Source of the DNA: an uncultured Bacteroidota bacterium
GTDB taxonomy: Bacteria > Bacteroidota > Bacteroidia > Chitinophagales > Chitinophagaceae
NCBI GenBank assembly: GCA_903887005.1
Contig: CAISOH010000451.1
Span: forward strand, 1-37,097
Direction: 5' to 3'
DNA length: 37,097 bases
Position 1 is the stretch's first letter, and every line of letters starts with the position of its first letter. Below the pieces are notes generated by a model. It did no database searches and was not told the origin of the DNA. It saw nothing but the letters and a program-made list of their open reading frames with translations. Position numbers and translations under genes: made by a program. This document shows, piece after piece, positions 1-7,585 of this stretch.

Positions 1-143
1 CTCAGTACAATAGCAATAATGGTTGCATAAATAATTGGCACTATAATACTTTGCGCCAGATAAAGCATACTTATAAAGGCAAAAATGCCAATAAAGATTA
101 CTGATACCCTCGCGTAAAATGGTATTTTAAATGGACTGTTCAT
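1..143 (-). CDS. AI-2E family transporter, N-terminal part (cut by window edge)
   Basis: The reverse complement of positions 1-143 is open from an ATG at 143 and runs off the left edge, giving 47 codons. The product starts MNSPFKIPFYARVSVI and continues with a long hydrophobic stretch ending IIVPIIYATIIAIVLS. This matches my recollection of the N-terminus of Bacteroidota AI-2E/PerM-type transporters (a short polar start, then the first pair of membrane helices with an IVP motif). The family consists of polytopic inner-membrane proteins of about 350 residues, variously linked to autoinducer-2 export or ion exchange; the substrate cannot be told here. A GGAAA stretch lies about 7 bases upstream of the ATG. 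Only the first membrane segment is visible, so the family call rests on a short stretch. Confidence 0.6.
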   Translation of the reverse strand, partial: MNSPFKIPFYARVSVIFIGIFAFISMLYLAQSIIVPIIYATIIAIVL

Positions 144-373
144 TTACTATTTCCGGCATAGATGTATTTAAATTACAGAAGTATCTATAAAAAAATTAAT
201 CAGGATTAAAACCGATTATACATTTTTATAGACAACATAACAACTTCGCCGCGTTTATACTACAGCGGTACAATGATTTATTTCTAAATATCCTTAACGC
301 TATGATTTAATAAATTTGCAATCGAAGGCGCCAATGAGCATTTTAATCGCAGGATTTATTGGTCAAACAACAA

Positions 374-670
374 TTAAAAATGATAGTTAGTTTCCTTCAG
401 TGTCTGTGCGTGGTGCTTTGCATCGTCACTTAGGAATTCACCAGCAATTGCATGATGGCCAAAAGCAAGGACGGTACTGTGCGCGGCTTTTTCTTTGTTG
501 CCTGCTTCGTAATGTTTTGCTGCCTCCATGTGGTGTTTTGCTGCTTCAATGTGATGAGCCGCCGCTTTTTTATGATTTTCAATTGTTTTTTTATTCGCCT
601 TCTTATTTGAAGAAGGTTGACTGATGCTTTCTTCTGTTTCGCGCGGATTTTCAACTTTTTTGTTTTTCAT
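374..670 (-). CDS. Small histidine/alanine-rich helical protein
   Basis: 98-residue protein starting at an ATG (670). The first 35 residues are charged and low in complexity (Lys/Asn/Ser/Glu). Residues about 36-54 contain a seven-residue pattern repeated three times (AAAHHIE, AAKHHME, AAKHYEA), followed by a second His-bearing helix (AFGHHAIAGEF) and a third (DDAKHHAQTLK). There is no signal peptide or membrane segment. The pattern suggests an amphipathic helix with His pairs on one face, which could bind metal or nucleic acid; that is inference. I recall similar small His-rich proteins in many bacteria without assigned function. It lies on the same strand as the AI-2E-type transporter, 230 bases upstream of it, so co-transcription is possible but not shown. 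Confidence 0.7.
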   Translation of the reverse strand: MKNKKVENPRETEESISQPSSNKKANKKTIENHKKAAAHHIEAAKHHMEAAKHYEAGNKEKAAHSTVLAFGHHAIAGEFLSDDAKHHAQTLKETNYHF

Positions 671-964
671 AATTATTTTAATTTTTATATATCGTTAAGT
701 ATTACAGGATTTTAGTGTCATTAAAGCCAACTAAATAATCATGCCAAAATGTTATGAGCATTTCAGGTTAATGTATTCAGGCAATCAAAACACTTATAAA
801 AACAAAACAGCACTACATTTCTGCTGAGCTTCTTAATTTAAATTGCGGAACTGTCCCATTGGTGATTGTCAGGAGGATTTTGTAGCCAAATAAAGTACTT
901 TTATCGGGTCGTTAGAACTCAATGTTTTGCCCTTGCAATGGCCCACAATTGATCCGAAAATTCA
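671..964. other. Intergenic region, no gene seen
   Basis: About 300 AT-rich bases between two divergent genes (His-rich protein on the minus strand, DUF6660-like protein on the plus strand). I see no convincing ORF, tRNA or strong hairpin. It must hold both promoters; only the plus-strand -7-like box at 965-972 stands out. Confidence 0.5.
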
Positions 965-972
965 TACCTTTG
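965..972 (+). promoter_or_regulatory. Candidate Bacteroidota -7 box (TACCTTTG)
   Basis: TACCTTTG fits TAnnTTTG exactly. A TTG at 949-951 is too close (13 bases) to be a normal -33 element. The box lies only 4 bases before the TTG start proposed for the next gene, so it would imply an almost leaderless message or a later start codon. Confidence 0.35.
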
Positions 973-976
973 GGCC

Positions 977-1297
977 TTGCGGCTATTTTCTTTCATATTG
1001 TCTATTTACATTATGGCACTAACAGGCATTCCCTGCTGTGCTTATGACAATTGTGAGAACGGGAACATAGCTATTGAGAATACAAAGCCCCGGGAAAGTC
1101 CCGGACATGAAAAGAAGAATTGTTCCGGCACCTGCTCTCCTTTCTTCTGCCAAAGCTGTTCTGGCTTTATTATATCGAACCTCAACTTTCAGTCAGCGCC
1201 TGTTGTCCTTACTTCCCTGAAGGTCTATAACGCCTATACTTCGCCATTTCGTCCTGAATATATATCATCGTATTGGCAGCCTCCTGATCTTGCTTAG
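977..1297 (+). CDS. DUF6660-like small Cys-rich exported protein
   Basis: 106 residues, with a hydrophobic N-terminus (MRLFSFILSIYIMALTGIPC), several Cys residues (CCAYDNC, the CSGTCSPFFCQSCSG cluster around residues 49-63) and the C-terminal ending SSYWQPPDLA. This matches my recollection of the Bacteroidota DUF6660 family, often encoded just before TonB-dependent receptors or heavy-metal efflux genes. The next gene is indeed a TonB-dependent receptor, 72 bases downstream. The start used is TTG at 977, because it gives a full export signal and the in-frame stop at 950-952 allows little extension. The only nearby ATG (1013) would remove most of the hydrophobic segment. Function is unknown; a role in metal handling at the envelope is inference from the Cys/His content and the neighbour. 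Confidence 0.65.
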   Translation: MRLFSFILSIYIMALTGIPCCAYDNCENGNIAIENTKPRESPGHEKKNCSGTCSPFFCQSCSGFIISNLNFQSAPVVLTSLKVYNAYTSPFRPEYISSYWQPPDLA

Positions 1298-1369
1298 TAA
1301 TCAACAACTATATCATTCGCAAGCGCGATCAAACGCTTACGCTTTCATTTATTACTAAACTATTTAAGC

Positions 1370-3540
1370 ATGAGATCGGTTATCATCCCACTTATCGCAT
1401 TGTGTTCAATTACGAACACTTCTGCTCAGACATATCTTACTGTACGCATTAAGGACAGCAAAACAAAAGAGCCTTTGACTGGTACCGTTGTTAATATTGA
1501 AGGCACTGCAACAGGCAATAGTGCTGATTCCTCCGGGCTTGTTTTACTATCGGGTATTCCTGATGGCAGGCAAATTATACACTACCGTGCAATTGGCTAT
1601 TCAGAACGCTTCGACACACTTACTTTTCCTTTGAAAATCAGGGATACACTTTTGGTTGAGCTTGATAACTCCGGCGAAGAAATGGAAAGCGTGGTAGTCA
1701 GTTCTACACGTAGCAGCCGTACTATTCAGGATATACCATCCCGGATTGAGTTAATAAGTGGTGATGAGCTAACCGAGAAAGCCAATATGAAACCCGGGGA
1801 TATCAGAATGTTTCTGAGTGAAAGTACCGGCATACAGACATTACAGACGTCTGCGACTTCGGGCAATTCAGATATCAGAATACAGGGAATGGACGGCCGG
1901 TACACACAGATACTAAAGGACGGTTTCCCGCTGTATGCAGGCTTTTCAAGCGGACTAGGACTACTGCAAACACCCCCATTAGACTTAAAACGCGTGGAGA
2001 TCATCAAGGCGCTTCATCTACCTTATATGGTGGCGGGGCTATTGCAGGGCTTATAAATCTTATCTCCAAAACACCATCAGAAAACAGGGAGCTTAACTTC
2101 CTTATAAATGGAACAACAGCAAAAGGCGTTGACATAAACGGATACTATGGACAAAGGTATGGCAAGATAGGTCTAACCCTATATGCTGCATATGATGCGA
2201 ATGCCGCCTATGCTCCTGACAATACGGTCTTTACTGCAATACCGCAGTATGCCCGTTATACGGTCAATCCCAAACTCTTCATCTATCCGGGTGCTAATAC
2301 GGATGTCAGCATAGGAATTAATACAGCATTTGAGAACAGGTTGGGTGGAGATATTAATTATATTAAAGGAGAGCGCGACAGCCTTCATACCTATTACGAG
2401 GATAATAAAACCCGGCGTATCAGTTCACAGGTTGACTTCAGGCATAGGTTTAGCAGGAGTGAACTTGATATAAAGAATAGCGCTGACCACTTTAGCCGTA
2501 TTATCAATATGCCTGGTTATACTTTTGATGGAACACAGAACAGTACATTTTCAGAGGTCAGCTATGCTGCTCATAGCAACAAACTGGAATGGGTGATTGG
2601 CGGCAATTACTTTACCGATGCTTTCAGCGAGGTCAGATCTACATCCACTCCGTTGCGCAACTATCTCCTGATCACTTATGGCGCATTTGCACAAAACACC
2701 TGGGATATCAACAGTAAGCTCACTATGGAAACAGGCTTGCGAGGTGATTATGTTGTAAAATACGGGGCAGCTCTTTTACCCCGCATCTCCCTGCTCTATA
2801 AGCTGAACAGCTCCCTGTCAACACGATTAGGCGGCGGGTTAGGATACAAGACACCTGCCATTTTCACCGAAGAAAGCGAGAGAATAAGCTACAAAAATGT
2901 GCTGCCGGTAACCCCTGACAGTAATAAACTGGAACGCAGCTATGGCGGCAATTGGGATGTCAACTATAAGACTTCTATTGCCGATGGAAAAGTGAGAATT
3001 AGTATAAATCAACTGTTGTTTTACACCCATCTTAATGACCCTTTAGTGCTTACCGCTGCCGGGAGCGGCGTATATCATTTTGAAAATGTCAACGGGCATA
3101 TTGACGCACAGGGCATGGAAACCAATATAAAAGCCAGGTACAACGGGTTCCAGCTGTTTCTTGGTTATACATTCACACAGTCTCAATTACATATTGGTAA
3201 TGCAACAGAAGAACCCCCCCTTACACCCAGGCATCACACAAACTCCGTGCTGATGTATGAGATAGAAGGCAAGCTTAAGGCAGGTATAGAGGCTTACTAT
3301 TATAGCAGGCAGAGGTTAAGCGATGGCTCTTATGGACGTGATTACTGGCTTTGCGGACTTATGGCGGAAAAGGCATGGAAAAAGCTATCATTGTTTATCA
3401 ACTTTGAAAACATGCTCGATAGCAGACAAACCCGTTACGGGACTATTTATACCGGCAGCATCAGCAATCCTCAATTCAAAGACATTTATGCGCCACTTGA
3501 CGGATTTGTAATGAATGGCGGCATAAAGCTGCGATTATAA
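1370..3540 (+). pseudogene. TonB-dependent receptor, interrupted by a one-base deletion
   Basis: The first reading frame (1370-2056) encodes a signal peptide (MRSVIIPLIALCSITNTSAQ), a CarboxypepD_reg-like beta-sandwich (about residues 21-100) and the start of the plug domain, including the DIRIQGMDGRYTQILKDGFP motif. It goes out of frame at about 2009. The frame beginning at 2011 stays open without a stop to 3540. It restores the expected plug motif (GASSTLYGGGAIAGLINLIS) and the whole beta-barrel, ending GGIKLRL. Restoring one G in the run at 2008-2009 gives a continuous protein of about 723 residues, a normal receptor length. Such receptors take up ferric chelates, metals or other ligands through the outer membrane using TonB/ExbBD; the ligand is unknown. 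The preceding DUF6660-like gene suggests a metal context. The event could be a real inactivating mutation or a sequencing error, since nothing else in the gene has decayed. Confidence 0.85.
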
Positions 3541-3618
3541 AACGCCGTCACGGATGAGGAGGAACCAAAATTGAAGTTGGAAAGTAGATGAGCCAGAACC
3601 AGGGTTCTTCGCAAATGA

Positions 3619-3715
3619 GTGATTTGCCCACCACGACCCTTCGATCCCAGGGCAGGCCCCATAGAGATTATGCAAAACGACATTTTTTTTATTTTGTGAA
3701 GATTATGGACAACCG
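3619..3715. repeat. Interspersed repeat, copy 1 (GTGATTTGCCCACCACG type)
   Basis: About 97 bases closely matching 5522-5619. The shared parts are GTGATTTGCCCACCACG, CCCTTC, CAGGG, GGCCC, GATTA and ACATTTTTTTATTTTGTGAAGATTA, ending CAACCG. It lies between the TonB receptor gene and a small membrane-protein gene. No ORF is shared between the copies. Confidence 0.75.
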
Positions 3716-3794
3716 AAGGATAAGATGTTTTTTCCTCTCCCCCTATTTCGCTATTGAAAAACATAGTATTATTATGGTAGTAAATCAACTTAGT

Positions 3795-3974
3795 ATGTCA
3801 AAGACTAAAAAGACTGCTATAATAGTACTGATAGTGCTTAACTGTGTAGTGTTGTCAGGGCAGGTTTGGCCTCAAGGCGCACCACCATTTGCAAGATCTG
3901 TCAACATAGGTTTTCTGGTACTAAGCCTATTCTTCTTTATTGGAGCTCTGATAGGTAAAAAAAGTAAGAATTAA
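3795..3974 (+). CDS. Small two-helix membrane protein
   Basis: 59 residues from the ATG at 3795 (MSKTKKTAIIVLIVLNCVVL...). There are two hydrophobic segments, about residues 7-25 and 38-55, separated by a short loop with WPQGAPPFARSVN, and a basic tail (GKKSKN). An upstream extension of the frame to 3588 would run through an interspersed repeat and looks non-coding, so the internal ATG is preferred; another ATG at 3774 is also possible. I recall similar tiny membrane proteins with a GQxWPxGAPPFA motif in Bacteroidota, but no function. A hairpin with a T-rich 3' side follows at 4042-4076. Confidence 0.55.
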   Translation: MSKTKKTAIIVLIVLNCVVLSGQVWPQGAPPFARSVNIGFLVLSLFFFIGALIGKKSKN

Positions 3975-4041
3975 CTCCAATATTCCAAGTGTCGCTTGGC
4001 AGGCACATTTGTAAGCGTTGCGATTGAGAGCTTAAAACACA

Positions 4042-4076
4042 AGAGCGAAAGCTGGTGATCTTCGCTCTGTTTCTTT
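4042..4076 (+). terminator. Probable intrinsic terminator
   Basis: Stem AGAGCGAA (4042-4049) pairs perfectly with TTCGCTCT (4061-4068) around an 11-base loop and is followed by GTTTCTTT. It lies between the plus-strand small membrane-protein gene and the 3' end of the minus-strand gene at 4123, so it may serve the former or both. Confidence 0.5.
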
Positions 4077-4122
4077 AACTCTTTTAATGAGCAAGGCTCA
4101 GTTTCAATTGGGAAAGGCAGGT

Positions 4123-5358
4123 TTACTTTATCCTACTGGTTTTTCTGCTAAAAATACCGATGCCGATTGTTATGTAATGAAAATTCCCGTTTACTCCGGG
4201 GTACTTTTCCTCAAATTGTGGCATATTGTAAGCATATCTTACTTTAATTAAACGATAATCATTCACTGACTGAAATGCGCTATTGGGTCTTTTAGGCCTG
4301 CCGAGTTTAAAATCCGTATTAAATCCGAAGGTATAAGTTCTGGAGAGTCCAAAATCTGCATTTTTCAGGGCTGGTTGTGCCTGAAGATCATTGCTGGAAG
4401 GGCCAATGTCTATGGTAGCAATTCCCATAAATGGCGCAACCTTCAACAGCTTATTTTCGGCGACGACATAACCAACGGAAGCCTCGGGAAGGAATACAAC
4501 GACTTGCGAATGCATTTTCCATATACCGTTGCTAAATGGTATGTCGTTTCGGGTTCTGCCACGCGAAAAGAAATCCCTTAAATACAAAATCCATTTTTTA
4601 TACTGGATATCAAATGCCACACCAAAAGGTATTGAGCTGGAAAAGTTTTCTGAAAGGCTGCCGGTAAAAAATCCATATCCGCTAAAAAACTCCAATCCAA
4701 TGCCCCAGGGAGATGGAGCAAATTGATACCTGATATTTTTTCTTACGTATTCGTCATATTTACTCTTTGGATGTTTTGAAAGGAAACCGTCAGCCATTTT
4801 GTTTAAACTGTCTCTTTTCATTGTAATCCCTTCTGATAGCGCTATCGTATATTCGAGATGCAGCAGCAAAAAATCCTTTTCCACTTCACTTAAATCTGCT
4901 GCAATAATATTGCTTGACAATTGATTTTTCGAGTAGCTTGTTTTAGAAGATAATTTTACCAGCAGCAGATCATATTGAGGCTTTATTTTTTTTCTGATTG
5001 ATCTGTAGGTGGAGTCCTGGCTGTTTATTTGCCTGAGCAATTCTTTGTACTCTTGCGTCCAGTATAAGATCAGGTAATATTCGGATGGATAAAAAACGAG
5101 ATAATCATCGTTAGCAACATTTGCCGACAGATAATCTTTTATTTGTTTCACTTTGGCTAAATCACCCGCAACAAATTTTTCCGTTAAGAGCCACCGGCCG
5201 TTCGAAATATACTCTTTTACTGTGTCTTTATGATTCAAAATCTCACTCTTGATATCGTCATCTTGTGCTTCTGTGAGTGTCGGAATAAAAAAGATGAATA
5301 TAAAGGATAAGAAAAACGTTCTCGAGTATTTAAGGATAGCTGATAGTTCTCTTTTCAT
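4123..5358 (-). CDS. Secreted hypothetical protein with probable C-terminal outer-membrane barrel
   Basis: 411 residues from an ATG. A basic start and hydrophobic core (SRTFFLSFIFIFFIPTLTEAQ) form a signal peptide cleaved near residue 32. Residues about 33-205 are helical and charged, with a possible repeat-like helical fold. From about 215 onward the sequence alternates in short amphipathic strands with Gly and aromatic residues (WGIGLEFFSGYGFFTGSL, FGVAFDIQYKKWILYLRD, HYITIGIGIFSRK), as in a beta-barrel or porin-like domain. I do not recognise a named family. An outer-membrane location is inferred. It stands alone on the minus strand, between interspersed repeats on both sides. Confidence 0.75.
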   Translation of the reverse strand: MKRELSAILKYSRTFFLSFIFIFFIPTLTEAQDDDIKSEILNHKDTVKEYISNGRWLLTEKFVAGDLAKVKQIKDYLSANVANDDYLVFYPSEYYLILYWTQEYKELLRQINSQDSTYRSIRKKIKPQYDLLLVKLSSKTSYSKNQLSSNIIAADLSEVEKDFLLLHLEYTIALSEGITMKRDSLNKMADGFLSKHPKSKYDEYVRKNIRYQFAPSPWGIGLEFFSGYGFFTGSLSENFSSSIPFGVAFDIQYKKWILYLRDFFSRGRTRNDIPFSNGIWKMHSQVVVFLPEASVGYVVAENKLLKVAPFMGIATIDIGPSSNDLQAQPALKNADFGLSRTYTFGFNTDFKLGRPKRPNSAFQSVNDYRLIKVRYAYNMPQFEEKYPGVNGNFHYITIGIGIFSRKTSRIK

Positions 5359-5664
5359 TATTGAGCATTATTCCCCGCGGGAGGTTGAATAAAATTCAAA
5401 CGTACATAAAAATGCTTCATTCCGCATGCAATGGGTATAACTTTCGAACTTTTTTGTCCGGGACATGCCCGCAATTCAACTAATATTGGCACAACCTGAT
5501 GTCGTTGTTATTCGTATATCAGTGATTTGCCCACCACGCCCCTTCAATTGCTCAGGGAAGGCCCATCAGTGATTACGCCGAACAACATTTTTTTATTTTG
5601 TGAAGATTAGGGGCAACCGGGGGTTGCAGAATTGGTCTGATTGTTCCAATCTTCAGAATGTTCA
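5359..5664. other. Intergenic region carrying an interspersed repeat
   Basis: About 300 bases between two minus-strand genes. Its only recognisable content is the repeat at 5522-5619 and a perfect 6-bp hairpin just after it (GCAACC GGG GGTTGC, within 5612-5627). No ORF is evident. Confidence 0.6.
5522..5619. repeat. Interspersed repeat, copy 2 (GTGATTTGCCCACCACG type)
   Basis: Second copy of the element at 3619-3715, in the same orientation and 1.9 kb away. The middle part is the most diverged. Here the central sequence can form CCTTC...GAAGG, and ACGCCGAACAACATTTTTTT replaces the more degraded version in copy 1. The ACGCCGAACAAC part also occurs near 24121-24132. Confidence 0.75.
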
Positions 5665-6141
5665 TTACTTCTTTTTGCTGCCTTTCCGGGAGGTTTTTTC
5701 TTTTTTAATTTCCTGAATGTCTGCAAGGTCCTTTTTCCTGCCGGTTGCCTGTTTATTTTTAATAAAATCACCTAAACCGATGTAAGAAACCTTTAACCCG
5801 TCAAGATCAATTTCCTGCATTCCTTTATACGCATCCTCAAAGTCCACACCGTCTATGCTGTTAATAATATCTATTCTCAGGGGAGGTCGCCCGATTTGTG
5901 AGATGTATCCCTCTTTTAAAAAATCCACTTTTTTAAAGCCAAGTGAACCCAATCCAAAATCTTTTACCACTTTTAAAAGTTTTGTTGCATTCTGTTCAGA
6001 GATGCGAATCCATATATCAATATCTCCCGTATAACGGGGCTTGCCATGAAATGCCAGGGCATAGCCACCTACTACCATGTATTGCACTCCATGCTTATTG
6101 AGCAGTTCTATGAAATCTTCAAAATCTTTTGCGAGTGTCAT
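5665..6141 (-). CDS. MNT/AbiEii-type nucleotidyltransferase (putative toxin of a two-gene module)
   Basis: 158 residues. The N-terminal half holds the minimal nucleotidyltransferase signature: GG at 25-26, then RYTGDIDIWI with Asp40 and Asp42 as metal ligands, and a third acidic residue in RIDII (Asp91). The C-terminal GLGDFIKNKQATGRKKDLADI motif is typical of AbiEii/MNT-like families, followed by a Lys/Ser-rich tail. Such enzymes transfer nucleotides to RNA or proteins and often act as toxins or as antitoxins to HEPN proteins. The start ATG overlaps the stop of the upstream gene by four bases (ATGA), indicating translational coupling. The partner here is not a HEPN protein but a Bacteroidota-type protein that I know only as a recurrent neighbour of these enzymes. 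The toxin role is inferred. Confidence 0.8.
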   Translation of the reverse strand: MTLAKDFEDFIELLNKHGVQYMVVGGYALAFHGKPRYTGDIDIWIRISEQNATKLLKVVKDFGLGSLGFKKVDFLKEGYISQIGRPPLRIDIINSIDGVDFEDAYKGMQEIDLDGLKVSYIGLGDFIKNKQATGRKKDLADIQEIKKEKTSRKGSKKK

Positions 6142-6560
6142 ATGCGCTTTAACCTTCTTTTTTTAAGGATAGATTTATCCATTCTCTGGCCCTTTGTAAG
6201 GCACTGAGACACCATAAATGTAACAGCGGCTATCCTTTCACGGGGAGGTTTAGATTGCCAGTATTGCACATCTTCTCCTTCCTCATCCACTTCATGCAGC
6301 ATACCTTTTCTCACTACCGGTATCAATTTGAACCCAGGTGAACCTGCATCTATTATCCTTTTCCTTTCCACATGCACTTCCTCATTTTCAAATGGCATTT
6401 TACGTTTTGATAAATAATTGCTGAGTGTATGATAGCTATAACCGGGATAATGTGCGCAAAAAATTTTAAGGTTTGAGAACACCTCGAAAGTACCATTGGC
6501 TTTGTTTTTCCAATGAACCAGTACTACACGTCTCCCAATAGATGTTCCTTCCTTCTCCAT
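6138..6560 (-). CDS. Partner protein of the nucleotidyltransferase (putative antitoxin/regulator)
   Basis: 140 residues from the ATG at 6560 (MEKEGTSIGRRVVLVHWKNK). A non-ATG start at 6584 would add only eight residues of doubtful sequence. Two parts are visible. Residues about 10-68 have a motif FCAHYPGYSYHTLSNYLSKRKMP followed by VHVERKRI, which looks like a small DNA- or RNA-binding module. Residues about 100-140 have KPPRERIAAVTFMVSQ and a basic end (DKSILKKRRLKRI). I recall the second motif in many small proteins encoded immediately before nucleotidyltransferase genes in Bacteroidota. No membrane segment. The four-base overlap with the downstream gene supports one functional module. Confidence 0.7.
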   Translation of the reverse strand: MEKEGTSIGRRVVLVHWKNKANGTFEVFSNLKIFCAHYPGYSYHTLSNYLSKRKMPFENEEVHVERKRIIDAGSPGFKLIPVVRKGMLHEVDEEGEDVQYWQSKPPRERIAAVTFMVSQCLTKGQRMDKSILKKRRLKRI

Positions 6561-6711
6561 AATACAAAGATACGAAAAGACCAATATTATAGCAATATTA
6601 GTCAGAATAATTAAAGAAGTTCAGTATTTGGTGCGGTGGGCCTGTTGAGTTTCTTACTAATGCACAACCCCACGCTATAAAAACAATTTCAAACAAAACC
6701 GCTTACTTTAT

Positions 6712-6832
6712 AAATTATTTATTTAATTTTAATAAACTTTACTCAGACATGAACCGAAAACCATACCCGCGGCTTGTTTTGCTTTTGGCTTTGCTGATGA
6801 ATGGTATGGAGGTTTGTGTGTAGATAATTACT
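6712..6832 (+). repeat. Direct repeat, left copy (5' end of a secreted-protein gene)
   Basis: About 120 bases matching 6961-7081 at an offset of exactly 249 bases with few differences. It includes a shared AT-rich leader (AAATTATTTATTTAATTTTA), ACTCAGACATG and the signal-peptide codons. The left copy is the degraded one. Confidence 0.8.
6749..6823 (+). pseudogene. Truncated signal-peptide fragment (dead duplicate)
   Basis: A 24-codon ORF, MNRKPYPRLVLLLALLMNG then MEVCV and TAG, in the left copy of the 120-base duplication. It parallels the signal peptide of the ORF at 6998, in which CGQIITT follows. The TAG arises where the right copy reads GGGCAG. Nothing coding follows. Confidence 0.6.
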
Positions 6833-6859
6833 GCTGTTGTCGGCAACAGAGTTCCATTT

Positions 6860-6957
6860 GTCTAAACCGGAATTCATTGAATTCCCGGAATTAATGAATT
6901 GTTTTTGAATGAAAGAAATTCCACTAATTCTTTAATTCTAAAAATTCCGGTTCAGAC
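6860..6957. repeat. 98-bp palindromic element with 15-bp inverted ends
   Basis: GTCTAAACCGGAATT (6860-6874) is the inverse of AATTCCGGTTCAGAC (6943-6957) with one mismatch. The interior contains nested AATTC/GAATT palindromes. The element lies between the two copies of the direct repeat. It has no coding capacity, so it is MITE-like or a palindromic intergenic repeat; mobility is not shown. No clear target-site duplication is visible. Confidence 0.6.
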
Positions 6958-6960
6958 ATG

Positions 6961-7081
6961 AAATTATTTATTTAATTTTAATAAACTTTACTCAGACATG
7001 AACCGAAAACCATCCCCATTGTTTGTTTTGCTTTTGGCTATGCTGCTGAATTGCATGGGAGTTTGTGGGCAGATTATTACA
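6961..7081 (+). repeat. Direct repeat, right copy
   Basis: Right member of the 120-base pair described for 6712-6832. This copy keeps the signal peptide open into the following ORF. Confidence 0.8.
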
Positions 7082-7183
7082 ACTTTTGCGGGAGATGGTG
7101 TGAACGCAAGCTCCTCAGCGGCGGGTGAGCCGGGTTGTGAAGGAGTAATGGCACAATTGCAAAATGGTTCAATGACTCAATAG
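6998..7183 (+). pseudogene. Truncated secreted-protein remnant (NHL-repeat-like start)
   Basis: 61 codons: a signal peptide (MNRKPSPLFVLLLAMLLNCM...CGQ), then IITTFAGDGVNASSSAAGEPG, after which the frame ends in TAG. The IITTxAGxG motif just after the signal peptide is how I remember large secreted NHL-repeat/T9SS proteins of Bacteroidota starting (usually IITTIAGNG...GYSGDGG). The body of several hundred residues is missing, so this is most likely a 5' remnant rather than a functional small protein. The duplication to its left supports rearrangement here. A small genuine exported peptide remains possible. Confidence 0.5.
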
Positions 7184-7488
7184 GTCAAATTCCCGCCTAA
7201 CCCTTCAATAAGCATATTCAAAATACAATACCGCAAAATATCCGGTGAATTCCCAATTTCACTGTAGAGACGCAATGCTTGCGTCTCCGGATAATACGAA
7301 CAGGTATATCGAATGGAGAGGTAACTATTAATAGTGTCGTCTGGCGCAGTGTTCCCAAGAATCACTCCTGTCTGGTAATTCACCCGGTTTATTGCAAATC
7401 CCGACCAATTGGGGCCACAGGAATTCAAAGAAATTAAGCAGAAAATACCGTTATCATGTTCCATTTTCAATAATGTTGTAGCTGCCAT
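7177..7488 (-). CDS. Doubtful hypothetical protein
   Basis: 103-codon ORF from an ATG at 7488, with no recognised domain and no signal peptide. Its 3' half includes a perfect 9-bp palindromic repeat (7267-7287) translated as part of the product, and the end overlaps the remnant ORF on the other strand. The composition is not obviously non-coding (SLNSCGPNWSGFAINRVNYQ), so it could be a fragment of a former gene. I would not rely on it. Confidence 0.3.
   Translation of the reverse strand: MAATTLLKMEHDNGIFCLISLNSCGPNWSGFAINRVNYQTGVILGNTAPDDTINSYLSIRYTCSYYPETQALRLYSEIGNSPDILRYCILNMLIEGLGGNLTY
7267..7287. repeat. Perfect short palindrome GAGACGCAA-TGC-TTGCGTCTC
   Basis: A 9-bp perfect stem with a 3-base loop, flanked by TGTA and CGG. 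Palindromes of this GAGACGCAA type are familiar as dispersed short repeats in Bacteroidota and cyanobacterial genomes (recollection). It lies inside the doubtful ORF 7177-7488. Confidence 0.7.
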
Positions 7489-7553
7489 AGAAATAATGCG
7501 AATGACAAACTCTTCATCACATAATATTCACAAAAAATAAATTATCCAAAAAA

Positions 7554-7585
7554 TTTGGAAATGTCAATATATTTGTTTATATTTG
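7554..7585 (+). promoter_or_regulatory. Promoter-like pair TTTG-N20-TATATTTG
   Basis: TTTG at 7554-7557 and TATATTTG at 7578-7585 are separated by 20 bases, fitting the Bacteroidota -33/-7 pattern. It would drive transcription into the gene-poor area at 7590-7900, where no convincing ORF begins. AT-rich DNA gives chance matches, so confidence is modest. Confidence 0.35.

Noticed and set aside
334-390. 18-codon plus-strand ORF (MSILIAGFIGQTTIKNDS) after a TAAATTTG box
   Set aside because: Too short, no family, overlaps the 3' end of the minus-strand His-rich gene, and the -7 match alone is weak in AT-rich DNA.
3588-3794. N-terminal extension of the small membrane protein to 3588
   Set aside because: This stretch is an interspersed repeat also present at 5522-5619, and its translation has no signal or conserved feature.
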